From NCBI GenBank assembly GCA_958295665.1, contig OY282558.1, positions 51,618,889 to 51,682,888 on the forward strand: a DNA stretch of 64,000 nucleotides, in the 5' to 3' direction. How positions within the stretch are numbered: the stretch's first letter is position 1; each line of letters starts with the position of its first letter. The notes under the pieces were generated by a model. The model was given only the letters and a program-made list of their open reading frames with translations. It did no database searches and was not told where the DNA came from. A program made the translations under genes and the position numbers. The stretch comes from Tipula vernalis. Its lineage: Eukaryota > Arthropoda > Insecta > Diptera > Tipulidae. Below are positions 37,181-51,714 of this stretch, in pieces.

Positions 37181-37643
37181 TTTCTTTCTACGATATTATT
37201 CTTCGGAGCAGGACCGTTCGTTGTTTTCTGAAGTTTTTTCATTTTCCATAAAAACTCAAATTTTCAAAAGCTTTGTCTCAAAAACTACGTTTTCTTGAAT
37301 TTTTGTTTTTATATATTGAGATCCAGATATATTCAAGAAATCATAGTTTATAAACGAAATATAGCCCTATTTTGATTTAGTTATTTATAAAGTGGTGACC
37401 CCTTGTATCAAGGTCACCAAACATGGCATTTTTAGAAAAAACAAAATTTTCTTCACCAAAAATATGATTTAAAAAAACCATTAAATAAATGAACAGTCCA
37501 TTTCCTTTCACTCGATCCATCAATCATTAAAATCGGTTAAGTTGTTTTTGAGAGTTAGCACTTTGAAAATTTGAGTTTTTAAGAAAATTGAAAAGATCCA
37601 GGCGAACGGCTCTGCTCCGTACAATAATACCGTAGGAGGAAAC
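37181..37643. mobile_element. inverted-repeat DNA element, ~460 bp
   Basis: The left arm at about 37181-37285 (gtttctttctacgatattattc, then cggagcagga, ccgttcg and aactcaaattttcaaa) is repeated in inverted orientation at about 37550-37643. The right arm carries tttgaaaatttgagttttt, cgaacggctctgctccg and aataataccgtaggaggaaac. The arms are about 90-100 bases and match roughly 75-80%. No transposase frame lies between them, so this looks like a non-autonomous element. A target duplication was not identified. Confidence 0.6.
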
Positions 37644-37769
37644 AAAAAAATATGAGTATGATCTACGTTCAAAATATTAAATTCAAAAATCTTAAAAAAA
37701 CACTTTCAAAGTTTTAAAAGCTATAAAGTAAAGGGCTGAAAAAACTGCTCAGAACTTTCGTCCTGAAAA

Positions 37770-38780
37770 TAACCTTAACTCCCAAATCAATCCCTACCTG
37801 AACCTCTTAAATCAATCAAAAGCTCAACCTCCAAATAAATTAACTGCCACAGGTTGGCGTCATCTCTATCACTAAGTCAACCGTAAATCAACTGTCAAAT
37901 CAACCCTTACCTTCACCCTTACCCCAAATGAATAATTCCCCAAACGAACAACTCACTTAACCCCACGCAAGCTAATTAAACTCCAACACAATTGGAACTC
38001 AACTAAGTTCTAACCGAATCTCAACCCCCTACTCAACTCCAGACTAAACGCAGAGATTAGGCTAGGTTTGGGTCGCGGTCCACTATAGGACCAGGCATAG
38101 ACACAAAAATGGTCCGTACCCTACTAAACGCAAAACTCGATCCCAAATTAATCTCTAACGAAACCCCTCACTCAAATCCAACTCAATTTCATCCCAAACA
38201 CTACTCAGCCCAAACTCGACCTCAACTCAACCCTACCTTAAACTCAAAAATTAAACTTCAACTGAACCGCAAATCAACCATCAACTCAAGCCAAACTCGC
38301 ATTCAACTCAAACTCTAAATCAATAAGGTTGGAAAACTACAAGCGAATATGAACGCAACTTATTGTTATTTCCACCGCAACTCCTAATTCAATCCCCAGA
38401 TAATTCCCTAACTAAATGCCAGTGCAACATTCTACTCGACAAATCAACCCTCAACTCAACTCTTAACTACTGGTTGTAACCTTGGAACAAAAACTGCTTG
38501 TATCTATAAACTCAACTCATTCCTTGCTGAGTCTCTAACTCGACACCCAACTCAACATCTACTTAATCTCAAACTTCACGTCTAACTGAATTAAAACCTT
38601 ATTAACAAATGAACGCAACGCGAAAAGCTACATTCGTACATGAACTCAACTGAAAACACCTAAAGCTAGATACCAACTCAAACCTCAATACAAATAAATT
38701 CTCAACTTAAGCGCTAACTCCGACAGGACTCGATCCTAACTCAAACCGAACTCAACCCTGCAAATAGCAGCCAACTCAAC
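37770..38780. repeat. degenerate aactcaaccc-type repeat
   Basis: About 1 kb of loosely repeated 10-12-base words such as caactcaaccct, aactcaactc and ccaaactcga. Short frames in it translate to N-, P-, S- and T-rich strings and are by-products. Confidence 0.7.
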
Positions 38781-38854
38781 CGCACACTAGAAGCACAAAT
38801 CAATCCCCAAACCCGGCAAATGGAGACGCACCTCCAAAGGTGGCTTTTACGAAT

Positions 38855-39080
38855 GATACGTACCATCATACAATCAAAGCATCATACCATCACCGTCGTA
38901 CTATAATATCATCCTACCTCTTACCTTAAAACCATACCATCATACAGTCATACGATCATACCACTATAATACATAATACCTTTAAACCCTCTTACCATCA
39001 TACCATCAAACCATCATAACATCCTACCATCAGACCATCATACCATCGTATCATTGTACCATCACACCATCATAAAATTA
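38855..39080. repeat. accatcat-type short tandem repeat
   Basis: About 220 bases of tandem words accatcataccatcat with drifting register. The complementary version (gatggtatgatggtat) is at 47325-47460. Confidence 0.8.
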
Positions 39081-40692
39081 CTATATAGGAAACTTGGTGA
39101 TGTTGGAGCTATTGTTTTATGTCGTATCAGAAATTTGTTTGCACATCATTTTGAATCATTGTTCGTGTGTTTATTGTTGATTTAATATGATATATGAATG
39201 ACGTTCTTAAAGTTCTTTTCTCGCATGATATTAAAAAGGTACTAGCAAGAAAGGGTATCTAGCGCCAGACTTGAAATTAATAATGCTAGTAACATTCAAA
39301 ATTATGGGCTAATTTCAATATAAATCAGTTTGAGTAAAATTTTTTAAAAATTAGTATTCGAGATTATATTCAATGAAGTTAAAAGCTCAATTAGTTCATC
39401 ACACCATGGTTTTGCCCTAAACGTTCTACTGCTACAAATTGAATGGATTTTACAAATTTCGTTTTTAATGGTGTTGATGTATAAGTAGTCAAGTATATTA
39501 TGTTTACACCGACTTCGAACAATTTTTCGATACGGCATCTCATGGAATTTTTCTTAAAAAATGTTGTAGTATTGGTCCCACCAGACAAATTCTCACTTAG
39601 TTGGGAAAGATAAAGATTGGCGGAAAATATTCCATATCAAACAAGTAGTTCTTGTGATACCACGGGTACAGACAGACATCCAGACCTTCAGACTTTCTTT
39701 CTCGGACTCAAAGACATTCAAAACATCGAGAAAAGTGTTTTGGGACTAACCAAATTTTTGGTTATTTTTTGGTTTACAATATTATGCCTAAAACCATACT
39801 TATATTCTAGAATTAACTCTAGATTTGAACTCTTAATTCGGAATTTTATATTCAAATATAAAAAATTTGGATTGAGTACGGAATTTCAAAACCCAAAATT
39901 TCAAAAACTAAAACTCTAAAATGCACTTTTTTATTTGTTATTTTCGTAAGCTTCTGTTTAACTTTCCTTGTTGTAGAGCCGTGTTTGTGGCGGTCAAATT
40001 TTGTGATCTAACATTTGGTCCAGTTCCTGATCACATAGATATCCAAAATTGTGCGAACGTTTCCGTGGACGGTGACACTGCAATATTATGAATTTGTTTT
40101 TTGATATTAAACATATTTGCCAATTGTCAAAATTGAAACAGGTTTCATTGGTGATTGAATTTCAGACATTTGACATTTTTGAAGTCTGTCAAAAATTAAA
40201 AGTACACATTTATACGGCAAGTGGGGTGCCATTTTAAAGGGATTCATAAGTGAAATTCGACCACATGAAAATGATGGTCTTAAAATTTTCAAAACTGTCA
40301 AAAACTGTTATTCCGGAATTACGAAATTATTTCATAATTATGAAAATTTTTGAGAACCGTCAAAAATTGAAAGTACATTTATAAAAGATTTATGTGACAA
40401 GTTGAGATGATTTTTAAGGACTTGATGAGTACATAATTCCTGATATACAATCGTTTCTGATAGCATCTAACTCAGGATGGGTAAATATGTTATGTCGCTA
40501 ATGTGCGTCGTCCATCATCGTGTAAATATATATTTTAGCACTAAATATTCCAACAGGCATAAAATATTACCGTATTTTCAAGTAAGTATAACTAACACAC
40601 TGGTACCGAGGCTATTAACACTAACGGATGAACTTCTACATGGCAAAGTAGAAGTGGAAAATGAAGAAGGGCAGTATACTCAATAGCTTTCT
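39081..40692. other. non-coding DNA with an inverted piece of a dispersed repeat
   Basis: At 39640-39710 the words gtgataccacgggtacagacagacatccagaccttcag are the inverted form of the module at 21715 and 47105. Around 40170-40410 a segment (gtcaaaaattnaaagtacatttat) appears twice about 175 bases apart. No gene is seen. Confidence 0.45.
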
Positions 40693-43140
40693 ATGGACAC
40701 GTGTGTCGTCAATAGTCAACTGATTTGTTTCGGTCGTTCACGCGATGCGTCGAGAAACATTTTTTGGGGGAAACCAGAACAGCTGGCAACCATATTAGAC
40801 GAGGTTCTGTTCCGACTCCCTGGAAGGGCATATGCAATGTTCAAATACATCAAAATAGAAGATCTTAAAGACTTCTACGACAATTTAGTAAACCAATTTT
40901 GGACTGCCCACACAGTCGAATCTCTGCAAGAGAGATTAAGGAATGCGAAAATGCTAAACAGGGAAATCGGAGAGCTGCGCAGACTTTGGTATTCGCATCC
41001 AGGGTTGTAGCGATACTGAAACAGGAGGCTTTCGTTCGTGGACTACACAAAGAAGCCATCCGAATAAACTTATCAATGCTCACAGGAAAAACCGTAAAAG
41101 AACTAACAGAAATGGCAGGTAGAGTGGAGTAACAGCTTGGCTTTTTTAAAACAACAGGAATTGGTTGCCAAGAGGTTGTACTGATAAGGTACCATCTTTG
41201 TGACAAAACAGGTCACAGTGCGAAAGCATGCCGGACCAATACCTCAACACATGCACGGGTGGAAATTGTAGTACCAACCGTAGCATGCAGGTATTGCAAA
41301 CGAATTGAACATGGCTTGGAGAACTGTGCTGCCAGAAAAGCTGCAAATCAGAGATACCAACAGTTACAGTCCGTAGAGTAACTCTCTGAGCCATACTTTC
41401 GAAATAGAGCTCAAGAAAATTATCACTAAAATAGGAGTCAGCAGAACCAGTATCAAAATAGGAACTAACAAAGCAGCCAAGCAAACAGGAAATATCAACC
41501 AAATGGAAACCAGGAAACTATCGATCCAACTTATTTTATATTTATAAATATATTTTGTCTATAAAAAGCCAAAAGAGTCTTATTGATTTAATACAGACAA
41601 ACTTTCTCTTTCTGAGCTAGGTCAATGCGTTCTTGCCTCATACGTAAAGTATGAAGTTAGAGTTGTATTTTTGTAGTTTGGTCGTAGCTACCTGTGAGTA
41701 GACCGAACTTTTTGTTTGTACGAACTTGTCAGTATGAAACCAAACTACCAAAGCGAAAGCTCAAGGAAAGTTTTCATTTTTTGGAGTTGATACACTTTGT
41801 ATTGACCGCGGGTTAAAGTACGGGAGGGATTTTTGATATTTCTACTTGTTTCCTGGTAGATATATTTATAAACGATTGGCCTCTTAATTTTTTCTGATTA
41901 ACAAGTCGAAAATGTTTTGAATGCCAATATTTTTAATATATTTTGTCTATAAAAAGCCGGAAGAATATTATTGATTGAATAAGGATTCTATCCCAGCATA
42001 TGCTGTCAACTATCAAAACTTCGTTTCAGTAGTTCCAACGAGTTCCGCCTCTTACTCTCATAATAGCTGTCAAAGTTCCATCTCAGCCACTAAGATAAAG
42101 GTGCTCTGCGCTAATACCAGTACTCTCTTTCAAATTCACCACTATCGCTTAAATCCATGCGTCTCTCGAAATTTTCAATTCATACCAGATCAGCCTGGTA
42201 TCAAAGCACAAGTTTACCCACGGTATGGTAAGCTTGAAGCTAGCAGCATGAAAAAAAGAATCTATCATTTTAAAATATTCTGGTGCCTCGGGGTCATTGA
42301 TCAAACAAAACATGATCAAGAACACCGGACCGATAGATCAAAGTGGTAAGACCCTGTTAAGAAGGATCGGCAAAAAAGCCGCCAACACTATGTGTATCTA
42401 CACATATAGACATCATACCACATCTAAAATTCCTCAAAAATTCCAAGTAGTTGATGACGAATCCCCAATTGAACAAGATGGAATTCTGGGGAGCGATTTC
42501 CTTAACGGAAATAAAGTAGTCATTTTGTATAGTTCTTCAGAATTGAAAATCTTGGCGAACAGAATCAAGTTTCTAAACAGCCCAACGGACGTACACCACC
42601 CTCCACGGAAAGAAATAATTATACAAAACGAAACTCCCACAGATAACCCATACCTATGCAATTCGGAAGAGATAATGCAAGGTATGTTTGTTGGTAACTG
42701 GTTGATCCAACAAAACTTGCTGAAAGCCCTAGTGAAGTAATTATAGAATCTTAATATCAGATTTTGATCTTAGTCAATATGACATCCTACAGCTAAAACT
42801 TCTGTTTTGAAACTGAAAACACACAACATCTCAAATCTGGACAAAAATCTAAATATTGACGAGTCCACCTCGCTACTCGAGTTAATTAGACAGTTTTCAG
42901 ATATTTTCTTCATTGAAGGTGACAAACTTTCAAGTGTTCGCGGTGTCAAACACCAAGTTAGTTTTAGTAAAAAAGGAAATCAATACTCAGATACATAATG
43001 TGCTGGATGACAAAATAATCACTCACAGCACCAGTCCATTTAAAAGTCCTTTACTACAAAAAAAAAAACGGACAAAAATGGTAAACCAAAATAGAGAGTG
43101 GTGGTAGACTCGAAAAGTTAATGAAGTCACAATAGGAGAT
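40693..43140 (+). pseudogene. Ty3/Gypsy retrotransposon remnant (gag, protease, start of RT)
   Basis: A decayed gag-pol in several frames. Gag pieces lie at about 40740-41130, including EAFVRGLHKEA, typical of the end of the capsid region. A CCHC knuckle that has lost its first Cys follows near 41192, then an intact CCHC knuckle (C-RY-C-KRIE-H-GLEN-C) at 41286-41327 and an N/Q-rich gag tail to about 41520. Protease sequence follows at about 42276-42490 (GASGSLIKQN, then DGILGSDFL). Its active-site triad reads Tyr-Ser-Gly instead of Asp-Thr/Ser-Gly. Next come a linker (LLELIRQFSDIF, GDKL) and the first part of reverse transcriptase (LDDKII, then RKVNEVTIGD). The RT stops at about 43140, just before a T-run. 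The rest of RT, RNase H and integrase are absent, and no LTR pair was found. It is non-functional. Confidence 0.8.
41546..41979. repeat. 45-base direct repeats around a 340-bp insert in the Gypsy remnant
   Basis: The sequence tattttgtctataaaaagcc, followed by a similar tail ending attgatt, occurs at about 41550-41592 and again 388 bases later at about 41939-41980. It lies between the gag tail and the protease. The repeated piece contains tctataaaaagcc, a TATA-box-like word often seen in LTRs. It could be part of a partly deleted LTR, or a local duplication. No protein frame of the host element continues across it. Confidence 0.5.
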
Positions 43141-46105
<2,965 letters not shown>

Positions 46106-47104
46106 AAGAAAGATAGTCTAGGTATTTTATTAACCATGAAAAACCACAGTGTGTGAAATTTTGCCAAGCACCAAATTTTTTTTTTTTTTTTTCAATCTAA
46201 ATAACACAAAAAATGAAAAATAGAATAATAAAACGAGAAAAACCAACCAAAATAAAGAAAATCCATTATAAAGGTAAGAAAAAATTTTTTTTTTGAGCAG
46301 CAAGATAAATGGTTATATCTTTCTGTAGTTTTTGTGTGTAATTTTAACTCAACTCGGTATCCAAAAACGATAAAACAGAAACGAAAATAAGGATTTTCTG
46401 GAAATTTATCTTCCAAAAAGAACACAAAAAAAAAAACAGAAAGGAAAACTATAAACCCGTATATACCTTCTCAATAATATAAATAAAGAAGGAACGAGGC
46501 CAATTTCAAACCAGCATTGAAAAAAAAAAAAAAAAAAATCTTGATAAAATATTTTCTATTTTACTTACCTATTTTCGCCTCATGGTCTGAATTACCGATT
46601 TGGAAATGGTTTATATCCGTTCTATTGATACTATACACTTTCCAATTTTTCCAAAAAAGAAAAATTATTCAGGATTTTTCCTCGGCTCCATTCTATTACA
46701 TCGTTTCGATTTTCCCAATTGTTTTCTCTATGCTTTTTCTACATTCTATTTTATGTTATTATCGTATCGGAAAACTAATAAATTCTACAAGAAAAAAAAA
46801 ATCCCAAACCTTTTTCCACAAAAAAAAAATGAAATCCTTGTTTTTTTCTTATTTCGTTATGAAAGGTGTGAAGAAAATATTACAGAAAAGTTTAAGAAGA
46901 AAATCGGATTATAAATTTTCTATGTGCGAGATTTTTATGTTCTTAATTTTTCGTCCAGCATCGATGGATTTAATAAGATTTTATAGGAAATAATAAGGTG
47001 CATTAGATTTTGATCTATATTGATACCCATATACCTAGCCCTCTTATTCATGTGTCGTCGATGTCATTGATCTTCAAAGTTTGTGAATTACTTCGGTCTA
47101 AACA
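46106..47104. other. A/T-run-rich non-coding DNA
   Basis: Contains T- and A-runs (46177-46191, 46518-46537) and low-complexity frames. A perfect donor-like word AGGTAAGT occurs on the minus strand at 46570-46563 but no coding exon could be attached to it. Confidence 0.4.
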
Positions 47105-47310
47105 GATCAAAGTAAAGTATTGAAATCCTGTAAAACTGACTGTTACTGAGTCTGAAAAAGCCAAAAAAAATATCCGTCCATCTGCCTGAACTTTTGGATG
47201 TCTGGATGTCTGTACGCGTGATATCTCGAGAACGGTTTGTCCTATTTGGAATTTTTTTCGACAATCTATTTCTATGGTCAAGCCGGAGATATGACAAACT
47301 TTTGGAAACT
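47105..47310. repeat. dispersed repeat (gtctggatgtctgtacgcg module), copy 2
   Basis: Shares ttgaaatcctg, the gtctggatgtctgtacgcgtgatatctcgagaacggtttgtcc stretch and following words with 21715-22060, in the same order. The minus-strand frames of 69-98 codons here are not supported by the other copy. Confidence 0.55.
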
Positions 47311-47324
47311 GTACGTCAAGAGTA

Positions 47325-47460
47325 TGATGGTATGATGGTATCATGTTACGATGGCATGATGGTATAATGATATTATGGCATGATGGTATGATGGTATGAT
47401 GGTACGATGACGGTATAATGGTATGATGGTATGATTATATGATGGAATGATGGTTTAATT
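47325..47460. repeat. atgatggtatgatggt short tandem repeat
   Basis: About 135 bases of tandem gatggtat words, the reverse complement of the repeat at 38855-39080. Confidence 0.8.
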
Positions 47461-47999
47461 TGGTGCTTGATTTATTTTTTATTTTCCTTGAAAATTTTTG
47501 TTTTTTTTTTATTAAAAATAATTATTTTTATTAGTTTTATTAATAATTTATGAGTACTTATGGCAAAATGAAAATTGTATGTCAAAATTGTGGTGCCATT
47601 GGCCCGGAGGCTGTCAGTACATGTAATAGTACTACAACAACCTGGGGATATGGGATAAAATGGGCTGAAATGGGATTCTTTAACCAAATGCTGCAGAAAT
47701 ATCGGACGGATAATGGGGATATTTTACCAACGGCAATATTATTGAATCGTTGAGCGGTGCCACAATCTTTGCTTTGTTTGTTTTTTTTGTTTTTTTTGTT
47801 TTTTTTTTTTTTGTACAAAATTGAATCTGTTTTATACTTTGTTATTAATGAGCCAATATGCTCAAAATGGAGTATACTACATATGTGTAATTAAAATTTA
47901 TGTCAAATAAATAAATAAATAAAATAAATAAAGTATTTAATGGTATAGTTTTATGATGGTATAAAGGAATAATGGTATGCCGGCATGATTGTACGTTGA
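47461..47999. other. non-coding DNA ending in an (AAAT)n tail
   Basis: A run of aaataaataaataaataaaataaataaa at about 47905-47936 looks like the simple-repeat tail of a non-LTR retrotransposon. The preceding 67-codon plus-strand frame (47550-47753) has a single Cys-X2-Cys and no motif I recognise. I see no target duplication. Confidence 0.4.
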
Positions 48000-48320
48000 T
48001 GAAAGTTGAACAAGTTGAAATTGAGTTGGATTTGAGTGAGAAGTTCGGTTAGGGAATAATTTGGGGTCGAGTTTAGGGTTTAGTGGGAGGATGGATTGAG
48101 TAGAGATCATATACGCATGTAGCTTGCGAATCGGATTTAGTTAGCTTGCATTGGGGTTAAGCAAGTAGCTCGGTTGGGGAAATATTTAAGAAGGGTTGAT
48201 TTGAATTTGGAGTCACATTAAGTTAAAGTTAAATTGGTGATTGCACTTAGTATTGTGTTGCCATTGAAACAGAGGTTAAGCTGTAAATTGAGTTAGAGGT
48301 TGGGCTAAAGATTGACTTAA
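48000..48320. repeat. degenerate ttgagttgg-type repeat
   Basis: Loosely repeated words such as gttgaaattgagttggatttgag and gttaagctgtaaattgagttag. Complementary in type to the repeat at 37770-38780. Confidence 0.55.
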
Positions 48321-48334
48321 GAGATTCATTTCGA

Positions 48335-48739
48335 GATTGAATCCTTTGGGGCACAGACACTAAAATGTGTTTTCTCGTTGCCAACAATTCCATTGTGCCC
48401 TTGCGCCTCCCAAAGCAATTGGTGCTGAATTATTGATCGATATTATGCAAAGCAGTGATTGCGTATACTCCTTTTATTATTTAATTTAACTCTTTTTAGA
48501 GCGTAGTCTTTCGCTTGGAAAATTGTGGCGTCTTTTGAAACTGAGAGGCCCCATTTGCAATTTGGACTAAATAAAGTAACTATTTTAGTAAGCTTGAGTT
48601 CCTTCTGTAATTGACTTCCTTTTAATTCTGTCCCTAAATGAGAGCAAGGATTTGCTTCAAGCCTTCTTACCAAGACTTTCCAAGAATTCGGTCTTTCGCT
48701 TCGAGATCCTCTTAAATTGTTCTTTTGGCAATCTGACAT
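48335..48739 (-). pseudogene. non-LTR retrotransposon RNase H remnant
   Basis: On the minus strand the frame starting at 48739 contains WGLSVSKDATIFQAKDYAL. This resembles the RNase H segment of insect non-LTR elements in which a Phe-Gln-Ala-Glu motif carries a catalytic acid. Here the Glu is Lys. About 70 bases further along, a second frame reads GHNGIVGNEK at 48400-48371, which matches the conserved Gly-His-X-Gly-Ile-X-Gly-Asn-Glu segment near the end of the same domain. The middle part with the catalytic Asp-Ser motif is missing. It is a broken fragment, joined on its left to a satellite-like repeat. Confidence 0.65.
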
Positions 48740-48890
48740 TTTGTGTAAATTTCATGACCTTCAATCTTTCACTGGTTTAATCCACTATTAGTGATTAAGG
48801 TCATATCAATCACCACTTTATCCCTTGGCTTAGACAAAGGGTGGTCCATCTAGTGTTTGCAATTTCAACTACCGGTTATTTCGAGTCTGG
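48740..48890. other. short spacer between two transposon remnants
   Basis: No feature recognised between the RNase H remnant and the mariner remnant. Confidence 0.35.
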
Positions 48891-49094
48891 CCACACTTAC
48901 GTCATTCTTATTGTGACAGAAAATTGAATAAAATTAGAAAATATTTCTGAAGAATGGTTAGGACTTTCAACGCGTTTTCTGCCTTCTTTAAAGAACTTGC
49001 AGCAATGAAAAACACCCGCTCTGGACAGTGCATTGTCACCAAAAGGCTTTTCAAACATTTCAAACGTTTTGGAAGCCCGGTTTTGGAAATTCAA
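48891..49094 (-). pseudogene. mariner transposase N-terminal remnant
   Basis: The minus-strand frame reads FEMFEKPFGDNALSRAGVF and then KFFKEGRKRVES. This is the mariner helix-turn-helix signature (a Phe-rich helix, Tyr/Phe-Gly-Asp, LSR, VF, then KEGRE-type). The family's Trp after VF and the Gly-Arg-Pro linker are not preserved. No DDD catalytic domain follows and the frame stops 65 codons in. It is a broken fragment. The 63-codon frame further right (49275-49466, minus strand) is not recognisably mariner. Confidence 0.7.
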
Positions 49095-49865
49095 TTTTTA
49101 GATTCGAATTTTTTGCTGAACCCTATCAAAGTAGTAAATCACTTCTTTCTGCCTCGAAACGCACGCATTTGAAGTCAACAGGCTCTACAACGGGAGGGCT
49201 CTATCTCTTGACAATAATCTTTTTGCATCATATAGAAGCAATATGACTTTTTGGTGAGAAGTAGTTGCCTGCAACTACTCTGGAGCCCCAATATTTGGAA
49301 GCATAGACCTGAAAACGTGATTTCCAGCATTCACTATTATTTTTGCCTTCTTTTTCTGATGGCAACTCAGCACTTCATTTGTGTTATGTTTAGATAGCTC
49401 CAGATCTGCCAATTCCAACCACTTCCTATTCGTTGCAATCGCCTTATTGTATTTCAAATTCGCCACAATTTTTAGCTCCCACTATATCTCATCCTAGGAA
49501 AAACAAGCTTCCTTCAAACAAGCCTGAATTATGCTAGCTAATGTATTGATGGTTTGTCATGGCTGCTTTAAGCCCGATCTTGGCAACCAACCGGAACATT
49601 GATAACCTCTCACCCTATTTTTTTAAATATCAACATTTCCTTCCAATGTTACTAATCTAAAACATCGCAAGGTCGTTTGAAACTCTCCTCTTGCTCCGCC
49701 GTATTTCATGCATTTCGTTTAATCACAGTTGTACTCTAAACGGTCTGAGCCTCGTACAGCTCCTTATAATAAAACGGAATATTTCAATAAAGCGTATATG
49801 GTACACTATGGCATATGGTACACTACGACATATTCAGTAGAGCATATTGTTTAAAACTGTACATT
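49095..49865. other. non-coding DNA, possibly more transposon debris
   Basis: No gene can be supported. A minus-strand frame of 63 codons is present without a motif I recognise. Confidence 0.4.
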
Positions 49866-50005
49866 TTAAGACTTGGCTATTTCTTAACCGAGTATGATTA
49901 AATTCGATTTATTTGTTGAAAGTGTTAATGTGATTCTAAAAAGTTGTTTTGTTGAAGTTCTGGAGTACAACCAATTATGGTGAAACTTGGCTATTTCGTG
50001 ATTGA
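49866..50005. repeat. ~110-bp satellite, isolated units
   Basis: Two units beginning acttggctatttcttaaccgag and acttggctatttcgtgattg, about 107 bases apart. They are related to the array at 51715-52085. Confidence 0.6.
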
Positions 50006-50037
50006 TTATGCTGACATTTATTCCCCACACTTAGATT

Positions 50038-50275
50038 CTGCCTTTCGGCAAAATCGGTCTTTCGATACAGTCGGCTTTTCGACACAATGGCGTTTCGACA
50101 CAATCGGCCTTTCGATATTCGGCCTTTCGATCCTTCGACATTCGGCCTTTCGACAATTTCGACCTTTCGTCCCATTCGGCCTTTTGACATTCAGCCTTTC
50201 GACATTCAATCTTTGGATTTTCGACCTTTCGAAATTGGGCATTTCAACATTCGGCGTTTCGATATTCGGTTTTCA
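50038..50275. repeat. array of the tttcgacattcggcc unit
   Basis: About 16 diverged copies of the same 15-base unit that forms the arms of the element at 12916-13804, in the orientation of its right arm. Only one orientation is present, so it is a single arm or a derived array. Frames on both strands through it are repeat translations. Confidence 0.8.
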
Positions 50276-51714
50276 GCTAATTTCATTTGAACTTACCTTG
50301 TTCGGTAGTTCTATTCCATACAGTACAGGTTGGTGATGGGTGTCCCGCTCCATCGCTTAGCTATTATTTTATTGGCTGACTGCTAACGGACGAGGTATCA
50401 ATTGGTGACTATTCTTGCGTAAGTTATTGTTACAGGTGCGCTTGAATTAGTGGGCTGAATCTGTGAACCATCTACTAACGAATTATACATAGGGCTTTTA
50501 ATAATTTGTCCGCTATTACGCCCGGTATACTAATTATCGCGACCTGATTGATATCGAAAATCTTCAGTAAATTCCGAAAAAATCTCGAATACTATTTGAA
50601 AAAACTTTGAAACATCGAGAAATCCCTCAAAATAACGAAGAGCCCTATGTTGCTTTATTTCGTCATTATGACTTCGTTAATTGCTTGATGAACGCCAGCA
50701 AAATAACTTAACATTTACAAGGACAACTTCTATTTTGTAGCTGTGAACTTGGGCTGCTGTGTTTTTTGTTGAGTTGGGGTTGAGTTAGGGTTAAGTGAGC
50801 GGTTCAGTTGGAGACTTATTTGGGGTTTGTATTGGCCGTTTAGTTAGAATTAGCTTTAGTAGATTTGTTTGGAGTTCAGTTGGGCGTTCAGTTTGAGATT
50901 GAGTTAGGGCTCAGTTGGGATTGTGTTAAAGGTTGTCTGCTAAATTTATTTGTCCAAAATTCCACTGTGAATCAGAATCGATTGACGTTCTGTAGGCAAA
51001 TTACAACAAAACATTGTGCGGGCACGGATGATTAATCATCGGTTTCTAAACAAAACGAAAACGATTAATTGTCCATTTTTAGATCGGTTAATCGATTAAT
51101 CGTTTACCATTAACATTATTTTACATAAATTTCTGAGATATGGCAAATTAGGATTGAACTTCGCTATTTCTTAACTTTCTGTGCTTCTTAGCGATAAATG
51201 CTGTAATTCATCGGCTTTTAAGTATTTAATTTTTTTAAGCGATGCGATATGTGACAGTCCTTTCTTTCTTGGTCGCTTGAAAATTGAACTTTCTTCTGAC
51301 AAAGACCCAAGATATGAAAGATAAAATTATACAAATATAAATTTAGAGGGATTACTTCTATATTGGGAAGATCCGAATCCGAGAAAGTCTTTTCTACCTT
51401 TTCATTAGTTTGTAGGCTTTCATTTTAAATTATGCTCAATTCGTTGTTGGAGATTTTTTTTTTTTTGTATAGAACATCTACAGCATACCGTGTGAGTGGC
51501 AGTGTTGGTGGTAAACGTCCGTCAAGGAACGCATTTTCTTCATGACAGATGCACTATCCGTGACAACAGCAAGAATTTGTTATTATAAATCAATGTCATG
51601 TTCATGTAGTTTACACTTTACTATTTCAATAGCTTTTGTTGCCGGCAATGATTCATCAATTCGTGTCATAATCCAAAGATATTATTCTTAGAATGAATGT
51701 TCTTGACTCTAGGT
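50276..51714. other. non-coding DNA with a ggttgagttaggg-type repeat
   Basis: No gene. At 50755-50945 there is a run of gagttggggttgagttagggtt words, matching the type seen at 48000 and 22060. The remainder shows nothing specific. Confidence 0.45.

Noticed and set aside
46563..46570. Perfect donor word AGGTAAGT on the minus strand
   Set aside because: No coding frame, acceptor or promoter could be linked to it. Such words occur by chance.
47550..47753. 67-codon plus-strand frame with a Cys-X2-Cys
   Set aside because: No domain recognised, a competing minus-strand frame exists, and it lies next to a transposon-like (AAAT)n tail.
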